This document shows, piece after piece, positions 1 through 5,872 of a stretch of DNA of 7,097 bases. The DNA is from Gemmatimonadota bacterium (GTDB taxonomy: Bacteria > Gemmatimonadota > Gemmatimonadetes > JACCXV01 > JAHWKZ01). Position 1 is the first letter of the stretch. The number at the start of each line of letters is the position of its first letter. Position numbers and translations under genes: made by a program. The notes beneath the pieces were generated by a model. That model ran no database searches and was not told the DNA's origin. It saw only the letters and a list, made by a program, of their open reading frames with translations. The stretch is taken from positions 1 to 7,097 of the forward strand of contig JAHWKZ010000075.1 in the NCBI GenBank assembly GCA_019347645.1, given 5' to 3'.

Positions 1-166
1 GATCCGGCGACGCCGGGATCCCGGTCGCGTTCGCCGCGGTGACGGGCCCGATGACGCGCACGCCCGCGAGCGCGCCCTCGCCGTTCAGCGTGATTGCGGT
101 CCCGCGCGAGGCCTCGACCGTCAGCGCGGCGGCGGTCGCGCCCGGCGCGAGCACGAGCGAACCCTC
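1..166 (-). other. Possible foreign segment, beta-helix-like coding sequence
   Basis: This stretch begins with GATC at base 1 and is bounded on its right by GATC at 167-170. It encodes, on the minus strand, about 55 residues with the alternating-hydrophobic, Gly/Ala/Thr-rich character of parallel beta-helix or autotransporter-like proteins (for example GTAITLNGEGALAGVRVIGP). It does not resemble the PfpI family that the ORF starts with. It also contains the 12-base palindrome CCGGGATCCCGG at 13-24. No family can be named from so short a piece. Calling it foreign is an inference from the family break and the flanking GATC sites. Confidence 0.35.
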
Positions 167-283
167 GATCACCGTCTCGGCGCCCGCCTCGTCCAGCGCC
201 TCCTGCGGGCTGGTCAGCTCGACCTGCTCGAACCCCTTCGCCACCAGGATCGCCACGCGGTTGCCATTCAGCTCGTTCGCCAT
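1..283 (-). CDS. DJ-1/PfpI-family N-terminus continuing into unrelated sequence (partial, runs off left edge)
   Basis: The start is the ATG at 283-281, preceded by a perfect AGGAGG six bases upstream. Residues 1-39 match the first beta-alpha-beta unit of the DJ-1/PfpI superfamily (class I glutamine amidotransferase fold: stress proteins, deglycase or protease-like enzymes). The opening strand RVAILVAKGFEQVELTSPQ is followed by a helix and AGAETVI. After residue 39 the expected PfpI continuation (a VSP-type turn, then the acidic and nucleophile-elbow segments) is absent. Residues 40-94 are instead rich in Gly, Ala, Val and Thr with alternating hydrophobics (GSLVLAPGATAAALTVEASR), more like a parallel beta-helix or surface repeat protein. 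GC-rich third positions hold across both halves in the same frame. The catalytic cysteine region would lie beyond the window in any case. The PfpI start is well supported; whether the ORF is a true fusion is doubtful because the change coincides with a GATC. Confidence 0.6.
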   Translation of the reverse strand, partial: MANELNGNRVAILVAKGFEQVELTSPQEALDEAGAETVIEGSLVLAPGATAAALTVEASRGTAITLNGEGALAGVRVIGPVTAANATGIPASPD

Positions 284-289
284 CGTCGT

Positions 290-295
290 CCTCCT
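290..295 (-). promoter_or_regulatory. Ribosome binding site of the PfpI-like ORF
   Basis: The minus strand reads AGGAGG six bases before the ATG at 283. This is a perfect Shine-Dalgarno core at good spacing and it fixes the start of the left-end ORF. Confidence 0.8.
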
Positions 296-336
296 CGGTT
301 CCGAATCCGTATGCGAGTGCCGTTCAATCGGTATCT

Positions 337-351
337 CGAGGATAATCCTCG
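337..351. promoter_or_regulatory. Perfect 15-base dyad, candidate operator
   Basis: CGAGGAT and ATCCTCG form a perfect 7-base inverted repeat around a single central base. It lies between the M28 peptidase stop (392) and the PfpI-like start (283), 54 bases upstream of the latter. The short centre makes a protein-binding operator more likely than an RNA hairpin. No regulator is known for it and no clear -35/-10 pair is visible beside it. Confidence 0.3.
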
Positions 352-353
352 GG

Positions 354-367
354 CCGCGATGTCGCGG
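354..367. repeat. Perfect inverted repeat after the M28 peptidase gene
   Basis: CCGCGA and TCGCGG are exact inverted copies around two bases (or a 5-bp stem with an ATGT loop). The element starts 24 bases beyond the peptidase stop in the direction of transcription and lies right next to the dyad at 337-351. It could form a small hairpin at the end of the peptidase transcript. No T-run follows, so I do not call it an intrinsic terminator. Confidence 0.3.
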
Positions 368-391
368 TAAGGATCCTGACGGGTCCGCTCC

Positions 392-1948
392 TCAACGGGT
401 GAGGGCACGCACCTCCGCGAGCCCGGCGGGGTCCCACCGGGGCGGCTCGGGAGCGTCGGCCACCGCGAACGCGGTCCGGAAGATCAGGCGCGCCACCCGG
501 GCGGTCTTGTCGCCGTCGATCTTCGAGATCTCGTCGGAGGGCCGGTGGTAGTCCTCGTGGACGCCGGCGAAGAAGAACAGCGCCGGGATCTCGTGACGGG
601 CGAAGTTGAAGTGGTCGCTGCGGAAGAAGAACCGCTGCTCGGGCCAGGGATCCGGGGCCACGGCCAGCCCGAGGTCCGGATTCTCCGCGGCGGTCCGCCG
701 CACCAGCGACCCCAGCGACGAGTATTCCAGCCCGATCGCCACGATCGAGTCGGGGGCGTTGCGTCCGATCATGTCCACGTTCAGGTTGGCGACGATCGAC
801 TGGATCGGGACCGTCGGGTGCTCGCTGTACCACCGCGATCCCAACAGCCCCTTCTCCTCGCCACTGACCGCCAGGAAGACGAGCGACCGGGCCGGCGGGT
901 TGGCGAGCGTGGCGAACGCCTCGGCCACCTCGACCAGGGCCGCGGTGCCGGACGCGTCGTCGTCGGCCCCGTTGTAGATCGAGTCTCCGGTGGCGTCGGC
1001 GGCGCCCACGCCGACGTGGTCGTAATGCGCGGTCAGGACCACGTAGGTGTCGGCCAGCAGAGGATCGCTCCCGCGGAGGACCGCGGCGACGTTCGGCGGG
1101 TTCGCCGACTCGAGGATCCGGGCGTCGGCGGCGAAATGGGTCTCGACCCCGCGGACGACGAGAGGCGACTCCGGCTCGTCCGGGAGGGTATCGAGCTCGA
1201 CGCCGCCGCGGGCGAGCACGCCCCGCGCCACGTCGCGGGCCAGGTGGAAGACCGGGATCTCCTCGGGGTCCACCAGCACCCGTCGCGGCCGGGCGGAGAG
1301 TTCGGCGAGGCGCCGGATCGCGTCCGGCGGGAACTCCGCCCCCAGCACGACCAGCAGCGCCCGAGCGCCCGCGGCCTCCGCGGCCCGCCGGGCCGCGCCG
1401 ATCCGCCATTCGCGGTCGTAGTCGCCCTTCAGTTCGACCACCGCCACCTGGCCGTCGACCTCGGGACCGATCGCCAGTCCGCCGGTCCCCACCCGACCGA
1501 TCCAAACCAGGCTCCCGTGCCCCATGGCCGCGTCCTCGAACGGCGCCGCCGGCGAGACGTAGAAGTCGCTCCCGTGCGCGAGCATCCGGTTCTCTCCCTC
1601 CACCACGGTGCCGAAGTGGACCGAGGCGGTGTCCAGCGCGCGCAGCGGCAGCGGATAGCGTTGCAGGAACGTCCCGTCGTCCCCGGCGGGCTCGAGGCCG
1701 AAGGAGTCGAATCCCGCCGCCAGCCACGACGCCGCCTTCTCGAGCTCGGGGCTCGGCGTGTCCCGGCCCTTCATCGAGTCGTGGGCCAACGCGCCGATGC
1801 GGGCCAGCACGTCGCCTTCGGTGATCGTCCCCACCGCCTCGTCGACCCCCACCGCCGGCGCCACGGGCTCTCTCTGCACCTCTCCGCCCACGCAGGCGAG
1901 CGAGGACGCGAGGGCGAGGGCGAGGAAGGCGGGCGCGCGTGCGGGCAT
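392..1948 (-). CDS. Exported M28-family zinc metallopeptidase with PA-like insert
   Basis: This 518-residue protein is an M28-type aminopeptidase or carboxypeptidase-like enzyme that would cleave peptides outside the cytoplasm with two zinc ions. Residues 1-19 are a hydrophobic export signal ending in a lipobox-like SLAC (Cys19, with an atypical Ser at -3), so a lipoprotein is possible. A PA-like region lies at about 125-255. The catalytic domain starts near 285 and shows the full M28 set: AHYDH (His308, Asp310), GADDDASG (bridging Asp330), SGEEKGLLGS (catalytic Glu364, ligand Glu365), NVDMIG (Asp392) and EDYHRPSDE (His468). SDHFNF at 444-449 is also typical of the family. The ATG at 1948 was chosen because GGAGGA sits five bases upstream and the signal peptide starts there; a longer frame to 2164 would overlap amrS and lacks a signal. 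The gene follows amrS by 95 bases with no obvious functional link. The substrate cannot be told from sequence. Confidence 0.92.
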   Translation of the reverse strand: MPARAPAFLALALASSLACVGGEVQREPVAPAVGVDEAVGTITEGDVLARIGALAHDSMKGRDTPSPELEKAASWLAAGFDSFGLEPAGDDGTFLQRYPLPLRALDTASVHFGTVVEGENRMLAHGSDFYVSPAAPFEDAAMGHGSLVWIGRVGTGGLAIGPEVDGQVAVVELKGDYDREWRIGAARRAAEAAGARALLVVLGAEFPPDAIRRLAELSARPRRVLVDPEEIPVFHLARDVARGVLARGGVELDTLPDEPESPLVVRGVETHFAADARILESANPPNVAAVLRGSDPLLADTYVVLTAHYDHVGVGAADATGDSIYNGADDDASGTAALVEVAEAFATLANPPARSLVFLAVSGEEKGLLGSRWYSEHPTVPIQSIVANLNVDMIGRNAPDSIVAIGLEYSSLGSLVRRTAAENPDLGLAVAPDPWPEQRFFFRSDHFNFARHEIPALFFFAGVHEDYHRPSDEISKIDGDKTARVARLIFRTAFAVADAPEPPRWDPAGLAEVRALTR

Positions 1949-1953
1949 GGGAT

Positions 1954-1959
1954 TCCTCC
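1954..1959 (-). promoter_or_regulatory. Ribosome binding site of the M28 peptidase gene
   Basis: The minus strand reads GGAGGA five bases before the ATG at 1948. It decides in favour of this start over the upstream in-frame ATG at 2164. Confidence 0.75.
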
Positions 1960-1996
1960 GGAAGGGGGAGCTCGTAGCGATCCGTCGCGTGAAAGG

Positions 1997-2008
1997 TCTC
2001 TCGAGAGA
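1997..2008. repeat. 12-base palindrome in the amrS-M28 gap
   Basis: TCTCTCGAGAGA is a perfect palindrome 36 bases beyond the amrS stop and about 50 bases upstream of the peptidase start. CTCTCG at 1998-2003 can also pair with CGAGAG at 2014-2019. It may be an operator for the peptidase gene or a weak 3' hairpin for amrS. No T-run follows. Confidence 0.3.
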
Positions 2009-2043
2009 ACGCGCGAGAGCCGCTCCGCGTTCATCCGGACCGT

Positions 2044-3138
2044 CTACAGGGGACGTTTCAGACGGACCGGCAGCCGGCGTGTGCCCCAGCCCGCGGGCTC
2101 GGCCTCGAAGACGCCCGCGCATTCCGTCTCGCACGCGGCGCAGCGACCCTCGGAGAGGGCCCACCCGGTCACGTCGTAGCGGTCGCGGGCGATGACCGTG
2201 GCGCCGCAGGCGTGGCAGAGCGTCGAGCCCCCCTCACGGTCGCGAATGTTGCCCGTGTAGGCGTACCGGACGCCGTTCTCCATCGCGATCCGCCGGGCGC
2301 GGGTGAGGGTCGACGGCGGCGTCGGAGGGCGGTCGCGCATCCGCCAGTCGGGATGGAAGGCGGTGAAGTGAAGCGGGACGTCGGGCCCCAGCTCGGCGAC
2401 GAACCAGCGCGTCATCGCGTCGAGCTCGGCGTCGGAGTCGTTCTCGCCCGGGATCAGCAGCGTCGTCACCTCGAACCAGACGTCGGTCTCGTGCTTCAGG
2501 TACCGCAGCGTGTCGAGGACGGGCTCCAGCGAGCCGGCCGCGATCTTCCGGTAGAAGTCGTTCGAGAACGACTTGAGGTCGACGTTCGCGGCGTCCATGG
2601 AGCGGTAGAACTCCCGGCGCGGCCCCGGATTCACGTACCCCGCAGTGACCGCCACCGCGGCGATCCCCCGCTCGCGGCACGCCGCCGCCACGTCGATCGC
2701 GTACTCGTGGAAGACGACCGGGTCGTTGTACGTGAACGCGACCGAGCGGCAACCGAGCCGCTCGGCCTCCGCGGCGACCGCCTCCGGCGAGGCGGCGTCG
2801 GCCAGGGTATCGACCTCGCGCGACTTCGAGATCGACCAGTTCTGACAGAACTTGCAGGCCAGGTTGCACCCTGCCGTGCCGAACGAGAGAACCGGAGTCC
2901 CCGGCAGGAAGTGGTTCAGCGGCTTCTTCTCGATCGGGTCCACGCAGAACCCGCTCGAGCGGCCGTAGCTGGCGAAGACCACCTCCCCGTCCCGGGCGCC
3001 CCGGACGAAGCACATCCCCCGCTGGCCGTCGCGGAGCCGACAGGCTCGCGGGCAGAGCGTGCACTCGACGCGCCCGTCGTCGAGGGGCTTCCACCACTTC
3101 GTGGGGACCGTCGTCTCGGGATCGAACCTCTCGCTCAT
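2044..3138 (-). CDS. amrS: AmmeMemoRadiSam system radical SAM enzyme
   Basis: This 364-residue radical SAM protein is close to the usual family length and belongs to the AmrS group, found with MEMO1-like and AMMECR1-like proteins; its reaction is not settled. The SAM-binding [4Fe-4S] motif CNLACKFC lies at 91-98 (Cys91, Cys95, Cys98), preceded by the family signature around 68-76 (PIEKKPLNH). An N-terminal cysteine set (Cys26, Cys29, Cys33, Cys43) and a C-terminal zinc-ribbon-like set (Cys308, Cys311, Cys333, Cys336) bracket the barrel. Further family landmarks are FTYNDPVVFHEY (135-146), DLKSFSNDFY (187-196), TTLLIPGENDS (225-235), HFTAFHPDWRM (257-267) and YTGN (294-297). The ATG at 3138 has GAGG eight bases upstream and gives the family's normal N-terminus; the open frame extends to 3426 but that part is intergenic in character. 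A 345-base gap separates it from pilC, so it is probably transcribed separately. It appears intact, but without its usual partners in view. Confidence 0.93.
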   Translation of the reverse strand: MSERFDPETTVPTKWWKPLDDGRVECTLCPRACRLRDGQRGMCFVRGARDGEVVFASYGRSSGFCVDPIEKKPLNHFLPGTPVLSFGTAGCNLACKFCQNWSISKSREVDTLADAASPEAVAAEAERLGCRSVAFTYNDPVVFHEYAIDVAAACRERGIAAVAVTAGYVNPGPRREFYRSMDAANVDLKSFSNDFYRKIAAGSLEPVLDTLRYLKHETDVWFEVTTLLIPGENDSDAELDAMTRWFVAELGPDVPLHFTAFHPDWRMRDRPPTPPSTLTRARRIAMENGVRYAYTGNIRDREGGSTLCHACGATVIARDRYDVTGWALSEGRCAACETECAGVFEAEPAGWGTRRLPVRLKRPL

Positions 3139-3322
3139 TCGCTCGACCTCGATGTCACTCCCAATCGCGCGGCAACCCCCTCGCGCGGGCCGATCGCCCG
3201 AAGCGGCTCCTCGGGGTCCGATGGCGTCAAGACCATGACAGAAACATAACCCGGCCGGCAATCTCCGACCGTCGGACGGGTGACGGGACCACGGGTCCGG
3301 CGGTGGGCCCCGGGCCGTATAC

Positions 3323-3401
3323 GCGAAGGCGAGCGAAGCGAAGCCACCCGCGCAAGGACGGTAGGCGAAGCGTCGTCCAGATCGGCGGCTTCGCGACGAA
3401 G
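3323..3401. repeat. GCGAAG repeat patch with alternative hairpins
   Basis: GCGAAG occurs on the plus strand at 3323-3328, 3333-3338, 3338-3343 and 3365-3370. The last copy, extended to GCGAAGC (3365-3371), is exactly complementary to GCTTCGC at 3388-3394, giving a 7-bp stem with a 16-base loop. The same CTTCG (3389-3393) can instead pair with CGAAG at 3397-3401 around a three-base loop. The two stems exclude each other. This resembles a short extragenic repeat element, of which one copy is visible. Confidence 0.4.
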
Positions 3402-3438
3402 GGGGCCGAGGCGTGGGAAAACCCACGCCGCAGCCCCC
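3401..3438 (-). terminator. Strong two-stem hairpin after pilC, probable terminator
   Basis: GGGGGC (3401-3406) pairs with GCCCCC (3433-3438), and inside it GCGTGGG (3411-3417) pairs with CCCACGC (3422-3428) around a four-base loop (AAAA on plus, TTTT on minus). The two stems are separated by a 4x4 internal loop. It starts 45 bases past the pilC stop, where the pil transcript should end. No T-run follows on the minus strand, so it would be a non-canonical terminator or a 3'-end stabiliser, as is common in GC-rich genomes. It matches no riboswitch consensus that I recognise. Confidence 0.5.
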
Positions 3439-3483
3439 CTAAGGAGTGTTCGCGGCGAGATCGGCCGCGATGGGCGACCGATT

Positions 3484-4683
3484 CTACTCCACAGTCTGGA
3501 TGATGTCGAAGATTGGGAGGTACATGGCGACAACCATGCCGCCCACCACCAGCCCCAAGAAGACGATCATCACCGGCTCGATGATCGACGTCAGCGCCGC
3601 CACCGCCGACTCCACCTCGTCGTCGTAGAAGTCGGCGATCTTCTCGAGCATCTCGTCCAGGCCACCGGTCTGCTCGCCGACGTTGATCATCTGGACGACC
3701 ATCTGCGGAAACACGCCGCTCTTCTTCAACGGCTCGGCGATGGTCTCGCCCCCCGCGATCGACACGCGGCTCTCGTTGACCGCGTCCTCCACGACCTTGT
3801 TCCCAGCGGTCTTGGCGGTGATCTCGAGTCCCTCCAGGATCGGGACTCCGGAGGAGACGAGGGTTCCCAGGGTGCGGCTGAACCGGGCGATCGCCGCCTT
3901 GCGGAGCACGGCCCCCAGGATGGGCATCCTGAGCAGCGCCCGGTCGGTGGCGAGCCGTCCTTGCGGGCTGCCGCGGTACATCCGGAGCAGATAGAAGGCG
4001 ATCCCGAGGGCCGCCAGGATCGCCCACCAGTACCCGAGCATGAAGTCGCTCAGCCCCATCACGATCCGAGTGGGCAGCGGGAGCGCCACCCCGGCGCTCT
4101 CGAAGAATCCGGCGAAGGTGGGGATGACGAAAATCAGGAGCACCGCGATGGCCAGCATCGCGAACCCCATCACCGTGGCGGGATAGAACATGGCCCCCCG
4201 CACCTTGCGGCGGAGCGCCTCGGCGGCCTCCAGGTAGTCGGCCAGACGCAGGAGGATGACGTCCAGGATGCCCCCGGCCTCGCCGGCCGCCACCATGTTG
4301 ATGTACACATCGTTGAAGAACTCACGGTGGTGACGCATCGCGTCGGCCAGCGTCGAGCCGCTCTCCACGTTGTTGAGGAGGGCCTTGATCTTGGCGGCGA
4401 CCTTGGGGTTCTCCTGCTGGCTGGCCAGGATGTCGAGCGACTGCACCAGCGGAAGGCCGGCGTTGATCATCGTCGCGAACTGTCGGGTGAAAAGGACCAG
4501 GTCCTTGGTCTTCACGCGCCCGCCGAGCGAGAAGCTGATCTCCTTCGGCTTCTCCTTGACGCTGGTGACGACGAGACGCCGCCGCCGGAGCAGGCCGACG
4601 ACGTCGGACTCGGACGACGCCGTCAGCTCTCCCGACTGGGTCTCCCCACCGACGGTGCGGGCCTTGTAGACGTAGGTCGGCAT
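3484..4683 (-). CDS. pilC: Type IV pilus inner-membrane platform protein PilC
   Basis: This 399-residue, full-length PilC/GspF-family protein sits in the cytoplasmic membrane and couples the PilB and PilT ATPases to pilin insertion and removal. It opens with the typical MPTYVYKAR and a short cytoplasmic N-terminal region. It has two copies of the T2SF domain, at about 63-190 and 266-389, marked by the paired motifs GEAGGILD (134-141) and GEQTGGLDEML (336-346). Hydrophobic membrane segments fall at about 169-190, 217-233 and 367-389. The ATG at 4683 lies 17 bases after the pilT stop, and GGGAGGA (4694-4700) with a nearer GAGGG (4687-4691) serves as ribosome binding site. GspF of a type II secretion system is the alternative, but the adjacent PilT makes the pilus assignment firm. 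Confidence 0.95.
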   Translation of the reverse strand: MPTYVYKARTVGGETQSGELTASSESDVVGLLRRRRLVVTSVKEKPKEISFSLGGRVKTKDLVLFTRQFATMINAGLPLVQSLDILASQQENPKVAAKIKALLNNVESGSTLADAMRHHREFFNDVYINMVAAGEAGGILDVILLRLADYLEAAEALRRKVRGAMFYPATVMGFAMLAIAVLLIFVIPTFAGFFESAGVALPLPTRIVMGLSDFMLGYWWAILAALGIAFYLLRMYRGSPQGRLATDRALLRMPILGAVLRKAAIARFSRTLGTLVSSGVPILEGLEITAKTAGNKVVEDAVNESRVSIAGGETIAEPLKKSGVFPQMVVQMINVGEQTGGLDEMLEKIADFYDDEVESAVAALTSIIEPVMIVFLGLVVGGMVVAMYLPIFDIIQTVE

Positions 4684-4700
4684 CTTCCCTCGTTCCTCCC

Positions 4701-5856
4701 TTACGAGCCGATGCTCGCCGAACGCGATTCGATGAGCCGGTTGAGCTCGGCGTGGTCCTCGGTGTGGTTCAGCGCGATCTCCTTGAGGATCTGGCCGTCC
4801 GACCAGAGGCCGAACAGGGCCTGGTTCATCGTCTGCATCCCGTGCTTCGCGCCCGCCTGCATGGACGAGTAGATCTGGTGGGTCTTCCCATCCCGCACCA
4901 GCGCCCGGATGGCCGGCGTGACCACGAGCACCTCGGCGGCCATCGCCCGCCCTCCCGACTTCTGCGGGACCAGCTGCTGGGTGATGACACCCTCGAGCAC
5001 GGACGCCAGCTGGGTCCGGATCTGCGGCTGCTGCTCGTGGGGGAATACATCGATGATCCGGTTGATCGTCTCCGCCGCCGAGTTCGAATGGAGCGTGGCG
5101 AAGACGAGGTGGCCGGTCTCCGCCATGGTGATCGCCGCCGCGATCGTCTCTGGATCACGCATCTCGCCCGACCAGAATGACATCCGGGTCCTGCCGCAGC
5201 GCGTACTTCAGCGCGTTCGCGAACGACTTCGTGTCGCTGCCCACCTCGCGCTGGTTCACCATGCTCGTCTGGTGATTGTGGATGAACTCGATCGGGTCCT
5301 CGATCGTGAGGATGTGCTTGCGCCGGGTCCGATTGATCTCGTCGATCAGCGCCGCCAGGGTGGTCGACTTCCCCGAGCCGGTCGAGCCGGTGACCAGGAT
5401 CATCCCGTTCGGGCGCTCCGCGAACGATTCGACCACGGGCGGCAGGCCGAGGCTCTCGAACGATCGGATCTCGAACGGGATCTGACGGATCGCCAGCGCG
5501 ACCGCGCCCCGCTGCCGGAACACGTTCGCCCGGAAGCGCGACAGGTTCGCCACGCCGAAGGAGAAGTCGAGCTCGTCCTCGACCTCGAAGGCTCGCTTCT
5601 GCTTCTCGGTGAGCAGGCTGTAGGCGAGCTCGATCGTCTCCTTGGTGGTCAGCTTCTCGCGCCAGACCTCGCTGTCCTTCAGATCGCCGTCCACGCGGAG
5701 CTTGGGTGGCTGTCCGACGGTGATGTGGAGGTCCGAGCCTGCGGCGGCGACGAGCTCCTCGAGGAGCTCCCTCACGGTCCGGTTCCGGGCCGGTGCCTGG
5801 ACCGGCTGAGGAGCGGAACGGGTGATCGCCTCGCCCATTGGTTCGCTCCCGTTCAT
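4701..5856 (-). CDS. pilT: Type IV pilus retraction ATPase PilT, interrupted by a one-base frameshift
   Basis: PilT is the hexameric ATPase that powers pilus retraction and twitching at the cytoplasmic membrane. The gene has two frames: 5856-5155 carries residues 1-230 and then stops three codons later, and the frame ending at 4701 carries the rest. Removing one C from the CCC at 5167-5169 restores VILVGEMRDPE and a 384-residue protein of normal length. Landmarks in the repaired protein are SDLHI (41-45), Walker A GSTGSGKST (157-165), the Asp-box TIEDPIEF (184-191), Walker B at 226-233 (where the shift falls), the His-box TLHSNSA (254-260) and the PilT-specific AIRALVRDGK (315-324). The start at 5856 follows GGGAGGAGAGG (5862-5872) with five bases of spacing and lies 16 bases after the pilB stop. 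As written, the product would lose Walker B onward and be inactive. High conservation on both sides suggests a sequencing or assembly error, or a very recent mutation. Confidence 0.93.
5167..5169 (-). other. Frameshift site in pilT (one extra base)
   Basis: The minus strand reads GTC GGG CGA GAT GCG TGA, whereas the conserved VGEMRD needs GTC GGC GAG ATG CG. The GGG run carries one G too many. The upstream frame then ends at the TGA at 5157-5155. The surrounding protein sequence is perfect PilT in both frames, so the position is fixed to within the three-base run. Confidence 0.85.
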
Positions 5857-5861
5857 GCGTT

Positions 5862-5872
5862 CCTCTCCTCCC
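5862..5872 (-). promoter_or_regulatory. Ribosome binding site of pilT
   Basis: The minus strand reads GGGAGGAGAGG between the pilB stop (5873-5875) and the pilT ATG at 5856, with five bases of spacing. It supports independent, strong initiation of pilT within the operon. Confidence 0.75.

Larger units (their letters stand above)
3139..3483. other. Intergenic region between pilC and amrS
   Basis: No believable gene lies here; the open frames that cross it are extensions or antisense of neighbours. Reading along the minus strand from pilC, it holds a strong two-part hairpin (3401-3438), a patch of GCGAAG repeats with competing hairpins (3323-3401), a TCCGAC/GTCGGA inverted repeat around one base (3264-3276), the palindrome CCGGCCGG (3251-3258), and an unusually AT-rich spot at about 3236-3250. 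On the minus strand that spot contains TATGTT, a possible -10 element for amrS about 105 bases before its start; I see no good -35 for it. Termination of the pil operon followed by the amrS promoter is the likely content. Confidence 0.6.

Noticed and set aside
324..1727. 467-codon minus-strand open frame overlapping the M28 peptidase
   Set aside because: It is an off-frame shadow made of Arg/Gly runs; the peptidase frame in the same place carries a full catalytic motif set.
1949..2164. N-terminal extension of the M28 peptidase to an ATG at 2164
   Set aside because: It would overlap amrS, bury the signal peptide, and ignore the good ribosome binding site before 1948.
545..2179. 544-codon plus-strand open frame
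   Set aside because: It lies antisense to the M28 peptidase, its translation is Arg/Gly-rich without domains, and it is explained by GC-rich third positions of the real gene.
2212..3249. 345-codon plus-strand open frame
   Set aside because: It is antisense to amrS, Arg/Val/Asp-rich and without motifs.
3139..3426. N-terminal extension of amrS to 3426
   Set aside because: The added residues are not part of the AmrS family and would run through the intergenic repeats; the ATG at 3138 gives the usual length.
3401..3438. Riboswitch or other named structured RNA
   Set aside because: I compared it by eye with c-di-GMP, cobalamin, TPP, SAM, SAH, glycine and fluoride classes and found none of their conserved cores; a terminator-like hairpin fits better.
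3280..4872. 530-codon plus-strand open frame
   Set aside because: It is antisense to pilC and the end of pilT, full of His/Asp/Arg low-complexity, with no recognisable family.
5155..5183. Two separate genes from the split pilT (second starting at the ATG at 5183)
   Set aside because: The halves join seamlessly into one PilT after removal of a single base, and the second piece has no plausible ribosome binding site.
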